The notes below the pieces were generated by a model, which saw only the letters and a list, made by a program, of their open reading frames with translations, searched no databases and was not told the DNA's origin. Positions 44,389 to 53,567 of a stretch of DNA of 64,000 bases are shown here, piece by piece (the stretch's first letter is position 1; each line of letters begins with the position of its first letter). The DNA is taken from NCBI RefSeq assembly GCF_000211855.2, contig NC_015638.1, forward strand, positions 2,639,001-2,703,000, read 5' to 3'. The stretch comes from Lacinutrix sp. 5H-3-7-4. Its GTDB lineage: Bacteria; Bacteroidota; Bacteroidia; Flavobacteriales; Flavobacteriaceae. The position numbers and the translations under genes were made by a program.

Positions 44389-45942
44389 TTATTTCGGATT
44401 TAAAACTACAAACGGAATAATCATTTCTTCAAGAGAAACACCACCGTGTTGGTATGTGTTACGGTAATAACTAACATAATGATTGTAATTATTTGGATAA
44501 GCAAAAAACAAATCGCTTTTAGCGAAAATGAAAGAGCTATTCATGGATAAAGAAGGTAGGTGTATTGTTTTAGGATTCTTTGCAGCTAATACATCTTTGT
44601 TTTCATAGCTTAAACTACGACCTGTTTTGTAACGTAAATTTAAACTTGTATCTCTATCGCCAATAACTTTAGAAGGGTTTTTTACATTAATAGTACCATG
44701 ATCTGTTGTTAGTATAAGTTTAAAGCCCATTTGTTGTGCATGTTGTATCATCTCTAATAAAGGAGAATTTTTAAACCAACTTTGGGTTAGTGACCTGTAA
44801 GCTTTATCGTTAGAGGCTAACTCTTTTACTACATCCATTTCTGTTTTAGAATGAGATAACATATCTACAAAATTGTAAACAACTACAGTAAGATCGTTTT
44901 CTTTAAGGCCTTTAAAATTATCAGCTAATTTTTTTCCGTCTTTTAAATTAGTGATTTTATAATACTCGTGTTTAAGGTTTGTTAGTCCTAAACGTTTCAT
45001 TTGAGCATTTAAAAAATCGGCTTCATGTAAATTTTTTCCACCTTCATCAGTATCGTTTTTCCAGTATTCAGGATGGAGTTTTTCCATATCACTTGGCATT
45101 AAGCCAGAGAAAATAGCGTTTCTTGCATATTGTGTAGCTGTTGGTAGTATGCTATAAAAAGGAGTTTCGGTTTCTTTTTTATAATGGTTACTTACTATTG
45201 GTTCGAACGCTTTCCATTGGTCGTAACGTAAATTATCTATAACAACTAATAAGGTAGGTTGTTCTTTGCTTAATTCTGGTACAATTTTATCTTTAAATAA
45301 TACATGAGATAGTATAGGTGCGTCTGTATTTGGTTCAAACCAGGTTGGGTATTCTTTATCTATAAATTTTCCAAACTGAATATTTGCTTCGTTTTTTTGT
45401 GATTCTAAAATCTCAAACATGCCAGAATCTTCAATACCTTCTAGTTGCATTTCCCAGTAAATAAGTTTTTGGTACAAGGCTGCCCATTCATCATATGAAT
45501 TTACCATAGACATATCCATAGCAATTTTCCTAAATTCCTGTTGGTAATTAGAGGTTGTTTTTTCAGACACTAATCTTGAGTGGTCTAAATTCTTTTTTAA
45601 ACTTAAAAGAATTTGGTTAGGATTTACAGGTTTTATAAGGTAATCTGCAATTTTATTCCCAATGGCTTCTTCCATTATATACTCTTCTTCGCTTTTGGTA
45701 ATCATAACCACAGGAAGCGCAGCTTCTTTTTCTTTTATCTCGTTTAAAGTTTCTAAACCAGTTAAACCTGGCATGTTTTCATCTAGAAAAACAATATCAA
45801 ACTTTTTTTCATCAAGAATTTCAAGTGCTTCTGTGCCACTATTACATTTAGTTACTGCGTAGTTTTTTTTCTCTAAAAAGAGAATATGAGGCTTAAGTAA
45901 ATCTATTTCATCGTCAACCCAAAGTATATTTATTTTATCCAT
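44389..45942 (-). CDS. porX: PorX-type two-component response regulator with phosphatase-like domain
   Basis: The start is placed at the ATG at 45940-45942 (MDKINILWVDDE), giving 517 residues; the 18 upstream in-frame codons have no family match. The protein has an N-terminal receiver (about 1-120) with acidic pocket D10/D11, phospho-acceptor Asp54 in FDIVFLDENMPG and Lys in MITKSEEEY, then a PglZ/alkaline-phosphatase-like domain (about 200-517) with DNLRYDQWK and LTTDHGTINV. In Porphyromonas and Flavobacterium, PorX with histidine kinase PorY controls the type IX secretion system. The kinase is not in this window. Confidence 0.9.
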   Translation of the reverse strand: MDKINILWVDDEIDLLKPHILFLEKKNYAVTKCNSGTEALEILDEKKFDIVFLDENMPGLTGLETLNEIKEKEAALPVVMITKSEEEYIMEEAIGNKIADYLIKPVNPNQILLSLKKNLDHSRLVSEKTTSNYQQEFRKIAMDMSMVNSYDEWAALYQKLIYWEMQLEGIEDSGMFEILESQKNEANIQFGKFIDKEYPTWFEPNTDAPILSHVLFKDKIVPELSKEQPTLLVVIDNLRYDQWKAFEPIVSNHYKKETETPFYSILPTATQYARNAIFSGLMPSDMEKLHPEYWKNDTDEGGKNLHEADFLNAQMKRLGLTNLKHEYYKITNLKDGKKLADNFKGLKENDLTVVVYNFVDMLSHSKTEMDVVKELASNDKAYRSLTQSWFKNSPLLEMIQHAQQMGFKLILTTDHGTINVKNPSKVIGDRDTSLNLRYKTGRSLSYENKDVLAAKNPKTIHLPSLSMNSSFIFAKSDLFFAYPNNYNHYVSYYRNTYQHGGVSLEEMIIPFVVLNPK

Positions 45943-45979
45943 GTATATTTGTTGTATAATTTTAGAAAAAAGTATCAGT

Positions 45980-47209
45980 TTGCAAACAAGTAACAAACTT
46001 AAAATATTAAACGACCCAATTTACGGATTTATTACTATCCCAAATTCTTTAATATTCGATTTAATAGAGCATAAATATTTTCAACGTTTACGCCGTATAA
46101 CGCAAATGGGAATGAGTTACTTGGTTTATCCAGGTGCACATCACACTCGTTTTCATCATGCGATAGGTTGTATGCATTTAATGCAGAAAGCGGTGCAAGT
46201 ACTTAGATTTAAAGGTGTTGAGATTAATGAAGAAGAAAAAAACGCACTATTAGTTGCTATATTATTACACGATATAGGTCATGGGCCATTTTCTCATGCT
46301 ATGGAGCATAGCATTGTAAATGGTGTGTCTCACGAGCATATTTCTATGCTTTTTATGGAAGTTTTAAATAAAGAATTTAACAACGATTTAACTTTGGCTA
46401 TTAAAATATTTAAAGGAGAGTACCATCGTAAGTTTATGTGCCAGTTAATTTCCAGTCAAATTGATATGGATCGTGCAGATTATTTAAAACGTGATAGTTT
46501 TTATACAGGTGTAGCCGAAGGTAATATAAATAGTGAACGTTTAATAACGATGTTAAATGTTAAAAATGACGAGCTTGTAATTGAAATGAAAGGCATATAT
46601 TCTGTCGAGAAATTTTTAGTAGCAAGACGTTTAATGTACTGGCAAGTATATTTACATAAAACAAGTTTGGTTGCAGAGCAGTTGTTAATTCGCGTGCTTA
46701 AACGAGCAAAAGAATTAACAAGAAAAGAAGTTGTTTTAAATGCAAGTAAACCACTTCAGTTTTTTTTAAGAAATGAAATTAATTTAAGTGACTTTAACAA
46801 AGAGACGTTAGATACTTTTTCTAAGCTTGATGATTACGATATAGTTTCGGCTATGAAAGAATGGCAAGATCATGATGATTTTATTTTAAGAAATTTGTGT
46901 AGAATGATTATTAATAGAGACTTGTTAAAAGTTAAAATTAAAAAGAAACCTATTAAAAAAGAAAAATTAATAGCGTTTAAAGAGCAATTAACAAATGCTT
47001 ATTCTATAACAGATAAAGAGGCCGAATACTTTGTGTTTACGGGAGAAATTTCTAATCAAGCGTACACTCAAAAAAAACAAGGAATTAAAATTTTACATAA
47101 AAACGGAAGCATAGAAGATTTGGTAAAAGCATCAGACCAACTTAACCTTAAAGCTTTGTCTAAACCTGTTACCAAATATTATATATGTTACCCAAAGGAA
47201 AAATTGTGA
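45980..47209 (+). CDS. HD-domain phosphohydrolase (dGTPase/SAMHD1-like)
   Basis: The start at TTG 45980 (reading MQTSNKLKILNDPIYGFITIP) is chosen because family members begin around this motif; the in-frame ATG at 45941 would overlap the divergent porX start by two bases and adds 13 unlike residues. The product of 409 residues has the HD pattern HHTRFHHAIGCMHLM and LLHDIGHGPFSHAME, giving metal ligands His, His-Asp and Asp, and further HxR/Asp residues in SSQIDMDRADYLKRD. These enzymes hydrolyse nucleotides or lipid-linked nucleotides, but the substrate here is not known. It is followed by lpxD after 24 bases. Confidence 0.85.
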   Translation: MQTSNKLKILNDPIYGFITIPNSLIFDLIEHKYFQRLRRITQMGMSYLVYPGAHHTRFHHAIGCMHLMQKAVQVLRFKGVEINEEEKNALLVAILLHDIGHGPFSHAMEHSIVNGVSHEHISMLFMEVLNKEFNNDLTLAIKIFKGEYHRKFMCQLISSQIDMDRADYLKRDSFYTGVAEGNINSERLITMLNVKNDELVIEMKGIYSVEKFLVARRLMYWQVYLHKTSLVAEQLLIRVLKRAKELTRKEVVLNASKPLQFFLRNEINLSDFNKETLDTFSKLDDYDIVSAMKEWQDHDDFILRNLCRMIINRDLLKVKIKKKPIKKEKLIAFKEQLTNAYSITDKEAEYFVFTGEISNQAYTQKKQGIKILHKNGSIEDLVKASDQLNLKALSKPVTKYYICYPKEKL

Positions 47210-47219
47210 TTATTTTTTC

Positions 47220-47227
47220 TATTTTTG
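47220..47227 (+). promoter_or_regulatory. -7 box just before lpxD
   Basis: TATTTTTG, an exact TAnnTTTG, only 7 bases before the ATG. Either the lpxD leader is extremely short or this box is a chance match; upstream TTG spacing is not right. Confidence 0.2.
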
Positions 47228-47233
47228 CGAAAG

Positions 47234-48262
47234 ATGAAGTTTACAGCAGAACAAATAGCAGGTATTTTAGAAGGTGATATTGTAGGAGATTCACAAGTTG
47301 AAGTTTCTAAACTATCTAAAATAGAAGAAGGCGTAGAAGGCGCTTTAACATTTTTGGCTAACCCAAAATACACACAATATATTTATACAACTAAAGCATC
47401 TATAGCTATAGTTAATAAAGATTTTGAGCCAGAACAAGAAGTACAACCAACCTTAATAAAAGTTGAGGATGCTTATAAGTCCTTTTCTAAATTATTAGAG
47501 TATTACAATCAAGTAAAGCTTAATAAATTTGGAATAGAGCAACCATCATCAATTTCAGAAACAGCAACATTAGGCAATGATGTTTACGTTGGTGCATTTA
47601 CATATATTGGAGACAATGTAACTATAGGAGATAATGTAAAAATTTTTCCAAGCAGTTATATAGGAGATAATGTAACAATAGGAGAGAATACGGTAGTTTT
47701 TTCTGGAGCAAAAGTATATTCAGAATGTATTGTAGGAAATAATTGTGTTATAAATTCCGGAGCTATAATAGGAGCAGATGGTTTTGGTTTTGCGCCAAAC
47801 GAAAAGGGAGAATACCACAAAGTACCACAAATAGGAAACGTAATATTAGAAGATTTTGTAGATATTGGTGCTGCAACTACAATAGATAGAGCTACTTTAG
47901 GATCTACGGTAATTAAACGTGGTGTGAAATTAGACAACCAAATACAAATCGCACACAATGTTGAAATTGGAGAAAATACAGTAATTGCTGCTCAAACAGG
48001 AGTTGCAGGATCAACAAAAATTGGCCAAAATTGTATTATAGGAGGCCAAGTAGGTATTGTTGGACACATTACAATAGGTAATGGTGTGAAAATTCAAGCG
48101 CAATCTGGTATTGGAAGAAATGTAAAAGATAATGAAGTGCTTCAAGGTTCACCAGCACTTTCTTATGGAGATTATAATAAATCTTATGTATATTTTAAAA
48201 ACTTACCAAAATTGGTAAAAACTATAAACGAATTAGAAAAAAAAGGAAATGGCAATAATTAA
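47234..48262 (+). CDS. lpxD: UDP-3-O-acylglucosamine N-acyltransferase
   Basis: The start is set at ATG 47234 ([15 protein letters not shown]); the frame could begin three codons earlier with TTG. The 342 residues hold an N-terminal uridine-binding domain (about 1-100) and a left-handed beta-helix of hexapeptide repeats (about 110-320) with the catalytic His in [15 protein letters not shown]. It adds the N-linked hydroxyacyl chain in lipid A synthesis. Its end overlaps the start of lpxC/fabZ by 14 bases, so translation is coupled. A second LpxD-like gene sits 2.8 kb downstream. Confidence 0.95.
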   Translation: MKFTAEQIAGILEGDIVGDSQVEVSKLSKIEEGVEGALTFLANPKYTQYIYTTKASIAIVNKDFEPEQEVQPTLIKVEDAYKSFSKLLEYYNQVKLNKFGIEQPSSISETATLGNDVYVGAFTYIGDNVTIGDNVKIFPSSYIGDNVTIGENTVVFSGAKVYSECIVGNNCVINSGAIIGADGFGFAPNEKGEYHKVPQIGNVILEDFVDIGAATTIDRATLGSTVIKRGVKLDNQIQIAHNVEIGENTVIAAQTGVAGSTKIGQNCIIGGQVGIVGHITIGNGVKIQAQSGIGRNVKDNEVLQGSPALSYGDYNKSYVYFKNLPKLVKTINELEKKGNGNN

Positions 48263-49655
48263 TTCGGAAGTAAAACAAAAAACGATACAAAATGAAGTGT
48301 CGTTATCTGGTGTTGGTTTACATACAGGTCAAGAAGTAACATTAACTTTTAAGCCTGGAGCTGCAAATACAGGTTTTGCTTTTAAACGTATAGATTTAGA
48401 AGGGAATCCGGTTATAGAAGCAGATGCAAACTATGTAACAAACACACAACGTGGTACTTGTTTAGAAAAAAATGGAGTAACCATTCAAACTTGTGAGCAT
48501 GTATTAGCAGCATTTGTAGGCTTAGATGTAGATAATGCAATTATAGAATTAGACCAATCTGAACCACCAATAATGGATGGTTCTTCTAAGTTTTTTGTGG
48601 AAGCTATAGAAAGTGCAGGTATTGTAGAGTTAGATGCACAAAGAGAAGAATACGTTGTAAAAGATGTTATTTGTTATACAGACGAAGAAACAGGAAGTGA
48701 AATACTTGTTATGCCAGCTAAAGAATACCAAATAACTACAATGGTAGATTTTGGCACTAAAGTTTTAGGTACACAAAATGCAACATTAAATAATATAAGT
48801 GATTTTAAAAGAGATATATCAGACTCAAGAACATTTAGTTTTTTACATGAGTTAGAGGCACTTTTAGAACATGGATTAATAAAAGGAGGTGACTTAAATA
48901 ATGCTATTGTTTATGTAGATAAGGAATTATCTCAAGAAACAATGGAGAAATTAAAAGTTGCTTTTAATAAAGACAATATAGCTGTAAAACAAAACGGGAT
49001 TTTAGATAACTTAACGTTACATCATCCAAACGAAGCAGCGAGACATAAACTTTTAGACGTTATAGGAGATTTAGCCTTAATAGGAACTAGAATTAGAGGT
49101 AAAGTAATAGCTAATAAACCAGGTCATTTTGTAAATACACAGTTTGCAAAAAAAATGTCTAAAATTATTAAAAACGAAAGACGTAATAATGTTCCAGAAA
49201 TAGATTTAAACCAAAAACCATTAATGGATGTTGGTCAAATTATGGATATGCTACCACATAGGCAGCCATTTTTACTAATAGATAAAATATTTGAGCTTAC
49301 AGACCAAAAGGTAATAGGAATGAAAAATGTGACTATGAACGAAGAGTTCTTTAAAGGTCACTTTCCTGGAGCACCAGTTATGCCAGGTGTTTTAATTGTT
49401 GAAGCAATGGCACAAACAGGTGGTATTTTAGTTTTAAGTACAGTTCCAGATCCAGAAAACTACCTTACTTTCTTTATGAAAATAGATAAAGTAAAGTTCA
49501 AACAAAAAGTAGTGCCAGGCGATACCTTAATTTTTAAGTGTGAGTTAATTACTCCTATTAGACGTGGTATTTGTCACATGCAAGGTTATGCCTATGCAAA
49601 TGGTAAACTATGTGCCGAAGCAGAATTAATGGCACAAATTTCTAAAGTTAAATAA
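48249..49655 (+). CDS. lpxC/fabZ: Bifunctional UDP-3-O-acyl-GlcNAc deacetylase / 3-hydroxyacyl-ACP dehydratase
   Basis: A fusion of two enzymes in one 468-residue chain, typical of Bacteroidota. Residues about 1-305 are LpxC, the zinc deacetylase that commits to lipid A, with [17 protein letters not shown] and [18 protein letters not shown]. Residues about 320-468 are FabZ, the hot-dog dehydratase of fatty acid elongation, with catalytic His in [12 protein letters not shown] and Glu in [13 protein letters not shown]. The pair competes for the same hydroxyacyl-ACP pool. A good ribosome binding site, AAAAGGAA, overlaps the lpxD end. Confidence 0.96.
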   Translation: MAIINSEVKQKTIQNEVSLSGVGLHTGQEVTLTFKPGAANTGFAFKRIDLEGNPVIEADANYVTNTQRGTCLEKNGVTIQTCEHVLAAFVGLDVDNAIIELDQSEPPIMDGSSKFFVEAIESAGIVELDAQREEYVVKDVICYTDEETGSEILVMPAKEYQITTMVDFGTKVLGTQNATLNNISDFKRDISDSRTFSFLHELEALLEHGLIKGGDLNNAIVYVDKELSQETMEKLKVAFNKDNIAVKQNGILDNLTLHHPNEAARHKLLDVIGDLALIGTRIRGKVIANKPGHFVNTQFAKKMSKIIKNERRNNVPEIDLNQKPLMDVGQIMDMLPHRQPFLLIDKIFELTDQKVIGMKNVTMNEEFFKGHFPGAPVMPGVLIVEAMAQTGGILVLSTVPDPENYLTFFMKIDKVKFKQKVVPGDTLIFKCELITPIRRGICHMQGYAYANGKLCAEAELMAQISKVK

Positions 49656-49666
49656 AAACACAAAAA

Positions 49667-50452
49667 ATGAACCAACCCTTAGCTTACGTTCATCCGGGCG
49701 CAAAAATTGCTAAAAATGTAGTAATTGAGCCTTTTACAACAATAAATAATAATGTTACCATTGGTGAAGGTACTTGGATAGGCAGTAATGTAACTATTAT
49801 GGAAGGTGCGCGCATTGGAAAAAATTGTAATATTTTTCCAGGAGCCGTAATTTCAGCAGTACCTCAAGATTTAAAATATAATGATGAAGATACTTTAACC
49901 ATAATTGGAGACAATGTAACTATTAGAGAATGTGTTACAATAAATCGTGGTACAACAGATAGAATGAAAACTGTTGTAGGCGATAATTGTTTAATTATGG
50001 CTTATTGTCATATTGCTCACGATTGTATTGTAGGGAATAATTGTATCTTTTCAAATAATAGTACACTAGCAGGACATATTACTATAGGTGATTATGTTAT
50101 ATTAGCGGGAATGACAGCAGTACATCAATTTTGTTCTGTAGGGAATCATGCCTTTGTAACAGGTGGATCTCTTGTAAGAAAAGATGTACCACCATTTGTA
50201 AAAGCAGGAAGAGAACCTCTATCTTACGTTGGTATAAACTCTGTTGGTTTAAGAAGAAGAGGTTATTCAACAGAAAAAATTAGAGAGATTCAGGATATAT
50301 TTAGAATATTATATCAAAAAAATTATAATAACACACAAGCTTCAAATATTATAGAAGCAGAGATGGAAGCAACCACAGAACGTGATGAAATTCTTCAGTT
50401 TATTAAGAATTCTCATCGTGGAATTATGAAAGGTTACTTTAAATCAAATTAA
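49667..50452 (+). CDS. lpxA: Acyl-ACP:UDP-N-acetylglucosamine O-acyltransferase
   Basis: First enzyme of lipid A synthesis. The 261-residue protein is a left-handed beta-helix of hexapeptide repeats (about 5-190), with the catalytic His in IMAYCHIAHDCIVGNN, followed by a C-terminal helical domain (about 195-261). It starts 12 bases after lpxC/fabZ and is clearly in the same transcript. Confidence 0.95.
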   Translation: MNQPLAYVHPGAKIAKNVVIEPFTTINNNVTIGEGTWIGSNVTIMEGARIGKNCNIFPGAVISAVPQDLKYNDEDTLTIIGDNVTIRECVTINRGTTDRMKTVVGDNCLIMAYCHIAHDCIVGNNCIFSNNSTLAGHITIGDYVILAGMTAVHQFCSVGNHAFVTGGSLVRKDVPPFVKAGREPLSYVGINSVGLRRRGYSTEKIREIQDIFRILYQKNYNNTQASNIIEAEMEATTERDEILQFIKNSHRGIMKGYFKSN

Positions 50453-50471
50453 AAAATAGAAATAAAATATT

Positions 50472-51038
50472 ATGGCAAATACTTCAGATATAAGAAACGG
50501 TTTATGTATAAAATACAACAACGATATTTATAAAATAGTTGAATTTCTTCATGTAAAACCAGGAAAAGGACCTGCATTTGTACGTACAAAAATGAAAAGC
50601 GTAACAAATGGTAAAGTGTTAGATAATACGTTTTCAGCAGGACATAAAATTGATGATGTTCGTGTAGAAACACATAAGTTTCAGTATTTATATAATGATG
50701 GAGAATTTTATCATTTTATGAATGAAGCAGATTATACACAAATTAGATTATTAGAATCTGCTTTAGATACGCCTCAATTAATGAAAGAAGGAGAAATTGT
50801 TACAGTAATTATTAATACTGAAGACAATATGCCGCTTTCTGTAGAAATGCCTGCAAGTGTTATATTAGAAGTAACAGCTACAGAGCCTGGTGTTAAAGGT
50901 AATACAGCAACAAATGCTACAAAACCAGCAACAGTAGAAACAGGAGCAGAGGTAAATGTACCATTATTTATAAATGAAGGAGATAAAATTAAAGTTGAAA
51001 CTGAAAAAGGAACTTACAAAGAGCGCGTTAAAGAATAA
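50472..51038 (+). CDS. efp: Elongation factor P
   Basis: EF-P helps the ribosome through polyproline stretches. The 188 residues form three beta-barrel domains; the loop lysine that may carry a post-translational modification is Lys32 in HVKPGKGPAF. It lies 19 bases after lpxA and 61 before a second LpxD-like gene, so a translation factor sits within the lipid A cluster. The modification enzyme is not in the window. Confidence 0.95.
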   Translation: MANTSDIRNGLCIKYNNDIYKIVEFLHVKPGKGPAFVRTKMKSVTNGKVLDNTFSAGHKIDDVRVETHKFQYLYNDGEFYHFMNEADYTQIRLLESALDTPQLMKEGEIVTVIINTEDNMPLSVEMPASVILEVTATEPGVKGNTATNATKPATVETGAEVNVPLFINEGDKIKVETEKGTYKERVKE

Positions 51039-51099
51039 TTTCCACCAAACCGTCTTTAGTTTGTAATTCTAGGAAACTAAATACTAAATTTTAATTGTT

Positions 51100-52032
51100 A
51101 TGAAGTTTTCTAAACCGCATACTCTAAAAGAAATAGCACATTTAATAGATTGTAAATTTATTGGTGCAGATAATTTTCAGGTTTTAGGCATGAATGAGAT
51201 TCATGTGGTAGAACCAGGAGATATTGTTTTTGTAGACCATCCTAAATATTACGATAAAGCGTTACAGTCTGCCGCTACGATTATTTTAATTAATAAAGAA
51301 GTAGAGTGTCCAGAAGGTAAAGCTTTATTAATAAGTGATGATCCATTTAGAGATTTTAATAAGTTAACATTACACTTTAAGCCATTTCAATCTTCAAATG
51401 TAAGCATTGCGGCTTCAGCAAAAATTGGAGAAAACACTGTAATTCAGCCTAATTGTTTTATTGGTAATAATGTTACAATTGGAGATAATTGTATAATTCA
51501 TGCTAATGTTACAATTTATGATGATGCTGTAATAGGAAATAACGTGACTATTCACTCTGGTACCATTTTAGGAGCCAGTGCGTTTTATTATAAAAATAGA
51601 CCAGATGGTTTCGATCAATTACTGTCTGGAGGTAGAGTTGTAATAGAAAATAATGTAGATATTGGAGCACTTTGTACTATAGATAAAGGTGTTACTGGCG
51701 ATACAACTATTGGAGAAGGATCAAAACTAGATAACCAAATTCAAATTGGTCACGATACAATAATTGGAAAAAAATGCCTTATTGCATCGCAAACAGGAAT
51801 TGCTGGTTGTGTTGTAGTAGAAGATCAAGTTACTATTTGGGGTCAAGTAGGTGTTAAAAGCGGAATCACAATTTCAAAAGGAACAGTTTTATATGCACAA
51901 TCTGGATTAGGGCATACCACAGATCCAGATACAGCTTATTTTGGGTCTCCTGCAGTAGAAGCAAGAGAAAAATTTAAAGAAATGGCATACATTAAAAAAA
52001 TTCCTGAAATTCTTAAAAAAATTAATAAATAG
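51100..52032 (+). CDS. Second LpxD-like N-acyltransferase
   Basis: A 310-residue hexapeptide-repeat protein of the UDP-3-O-acylglucosamine N-acyltransferase family, with an N-terminal domain (about 1-100), beta-helix repeats (about 105-285, [13 protein letters not shown]) and the His of the active site in [14 protein letters not shown]. It is 30 residues shorter than LpxD upstream and differs in many positions. It may acylate a different sugar or use a different acyl chain. It is co-directional with efp and followed 4 bases later by the NTF2-like gene. Confidence 0.8.
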   Translation: MKFSKPHTLKEIAHLIDCKFIGADNFQVLGMNEIHVVEPGDIVFVDHPKYYDKALQSAATIILINKEVECPEGKALLISDDPFRDFNKLTLHFKPFQSSNVSIAASAKIGENTVIQPNCFIGNNVTIGDNCIIHANVTIYDDAVIGNNVTIHSGTILGASAFYYKNRPDGFDQLLSGGRVVIENNVDIGALCTIDKGVTGDTTIGEGSKLDNQIQIGHDTIIGKKCLIASQTGIAGCVVVEDQVTIWGQVGVKSGITISKGTVLYAQSGLGHTTDPDTAYFGSPAVEAREKFKEMAYIKKIPEILKKINK

Positions 52033-52036
52033 AGCT

Positions 52037-52441
52037 ATGTCAGCAAAAGAAATAATAAAAAAGTTTTACGATACAGACTTGGCAAAAGACGATTCTGTAA
52101 TAGATATGTTTCACGAAGACTGTGTTTTACATTGGAATAGTAGTCAAGGTTTTACCTCTTTAGATAAAAACGGAATAAACCATAAGCTACAAGAAGTAAG
52201 AGAAGCTTTCACCTCTTTTAATTATAAGTTAAGTCATTTATTACAAGATGAAAATACTGTAACAGCAAGACATACTGTTTATGTTACAACTATAGAGAAC
52301 CCAGAGCAAGAAGAACCATTGGCACATTTTATTTCTATTTGGGAAGTAAAAGATGGTAAAATATATAAGGGATATGAGATTAGTCAGCTATTAGACGATA
52401 GTACAGATAACATGACATCATTTTCTGAAATAAAAATTTAA
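52037..52441 (+). CDS. Nuclear transport factor 2 (SnoaL)-like protein
   Basis: The 134-residue protein has the NTF2-like cone fold pattern: MSAKEIIKKFYDTDLAKDDSVIDMFHEDCVLHW at the start, then a central helix and beta strands ending with HFISIWEVKDGKIYKGYEISQ. The polar pocket is seen only as scattered residues, so it may be an enzyme or just a binding protein; no function is known. It follows the LpxD-like gene after 4 bases and ends 63 bases before sucD. Confidence 0.75.
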   Translation: MSAKEIIKKFYDTDLAKDDSVIDMFHEDCVLHWNSSQGFTSLDKNGINHKLQEVREAFTSFNYKLSHLLQDENTVTARHTVYVTTIENPEQEEPLAHFISIWEVKDGKIYKGYEISQLLDDSTDNMTSFSEIKI

Positions 52442-52471
52442 AATACATTTAAAAATTCGCTATCAAAAACT

Positions 52472-52479
52472 TACTTTTG
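52472..52479 (+). promoter_or_regulatory. -7 box of sucD
   Basis: TACTTTTG, an exact TAnnTTTG, 25 bases before the ATG; suggests that sucD can be transcribed on its own rather than only from the lipid A operon. Confidence 0.4.
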
Positions 52480-52504
52480 TAGCAATATTAAAAAAAATAT
52501 TCAA

Positions 52505-53377
52505 ATGAGCGTTTTAGTAAACAAAGATTCAAAAATAATAGTTCAAGGATTTACAGGTAGTGAAGGTACTTTTCACGCCGGACAAATGATTGAGTACGGT
52601 ACAAATGTCGTAGGTGGTGTTACTCCAGGAAAAGGAGGACAAACACATTTAGACAAACCTGTTTTTAATACAGTAACCGAAGCTGTAGAAAAAGTAGGAG
52701 CAGATACAACAATTATTTTTGTACCACCAGCTTTTGCTGCTGATGCAATTATGGAAGCTGCCGATGCTGGAATCAAAGTAATTATTTGTATTACTGAAGG
52801 TATTCCTGTAGCAGATATGATTAAAGCTTCAGATTATATTAAAGGTAAAGACTGTAGATTAGTTGGGCCTAACTGTCCGGGAGTTATTACTCCAGGTGAA
52901 GCTAAAGTTGGTATCATGCCAGGTTTTGTATTCAAGCAAGGAAAAGTAGGTATTGTTTCTAAATCTGGAACTTTAACTTATGAAGCTGCAGACCAAGTTG
53001 TAAAACAAGGTTTAGGTATTACAACTGCTATTGGTATTGGTGGAGATCCAATTATTGGAACAACCACTAAAGAAGCTGTAGAGTTATTAATAAATGATGA
53101 TGCTACAGAGTGTGTAGTAATGATTGGAGAAATTGGAGGTCAGTTAGAAGCAGATGCTGCAAACTGGTACAAAAACTCAGGAAGTAAAAAACCAATTATA
53201 GGTTTTATAGCAGGAGAAACAGCGCCAGCTGGTCGTACAATGGGACATGCAGGAGCAATTGTTGGTGGAAGTGATGATACTGCACAAGCAAAAAAAGCAA
53301 TTATGAGAGACTGCGGAATTCACGTTGTAGATTCTCCAGCAGAAATTGGTAAAAAAGTAGCTGAAGTTTTAGGATAA
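52505..53377 (+). CDS. sucD: Succinyl-CoA synthetase, alpha subunit
   Basis: The enzyme converts succinyl-CoA to succinate with substrate-level phosphorylation in the citric acid cycle. The 290-residue alpha subunit has the CoA-binding [18 protein letters not shown], the nucleotide part [12 protein letters not shown] and the active-site phosphohistidine in [12 protein letters not shown]. The beta subunit gene is not next to it, so the two are encoded apart. It is followed by a strong terminator. Confidence 0.96.
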   Translation: MSVLVNKDSKIIVQGFTGSEGTFHAGQMIEYGTNVVGGVTPGKGGQTHLDKPVFNTVTEAVEKVGADTTIIFVPPAFAADAIMEAADAGIKVIICITEGIPVADMIKASDYIKGKDCRLVGPNCPGVITPGEAKVGIMPGFVFKQGKVGIVSKSGTLTYEAADQVVKQGLGITTAIGIGGDPIIGTTTKEAVELLINDDATECVVMIGEIGGQLEADAANWYKNSGSKKPIIGFIAGETAPAGRTMGHAGAIVGGSDDTAQAKKAIMRDCGIHVVDSPAEIGKKVAEVLG

Positions 53378-53442
53378 TAGCTATTACTACAGATTTTTAT
53401 TGTTAAATTCTGTTAAAAAAAATATAAACTAGAAACGTTATT

Positions 53443-53482
53443 AGTTCGTTGGCTTTACTTTAGCTAACGAACTTTTTTTTTA
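53443..53482 (+). terminator. Terminator of sucD
   Basis: AGTTCGTTGGCT (53443-53454) paired with AGCTAACGAACT (53462-53473) with one G-T pair, 7-base loop, and a tract of nine or more T. The stem is 12 bases. Confidence 0.92.
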
Positions 53483-53567
53483 TCATATTTTAAATAAAAC
53501 GGTAATCTTTTTAAAATAACTACAATTTAAGAGGAAAGTAATATTTAATAACCAAATACCAACCAAA

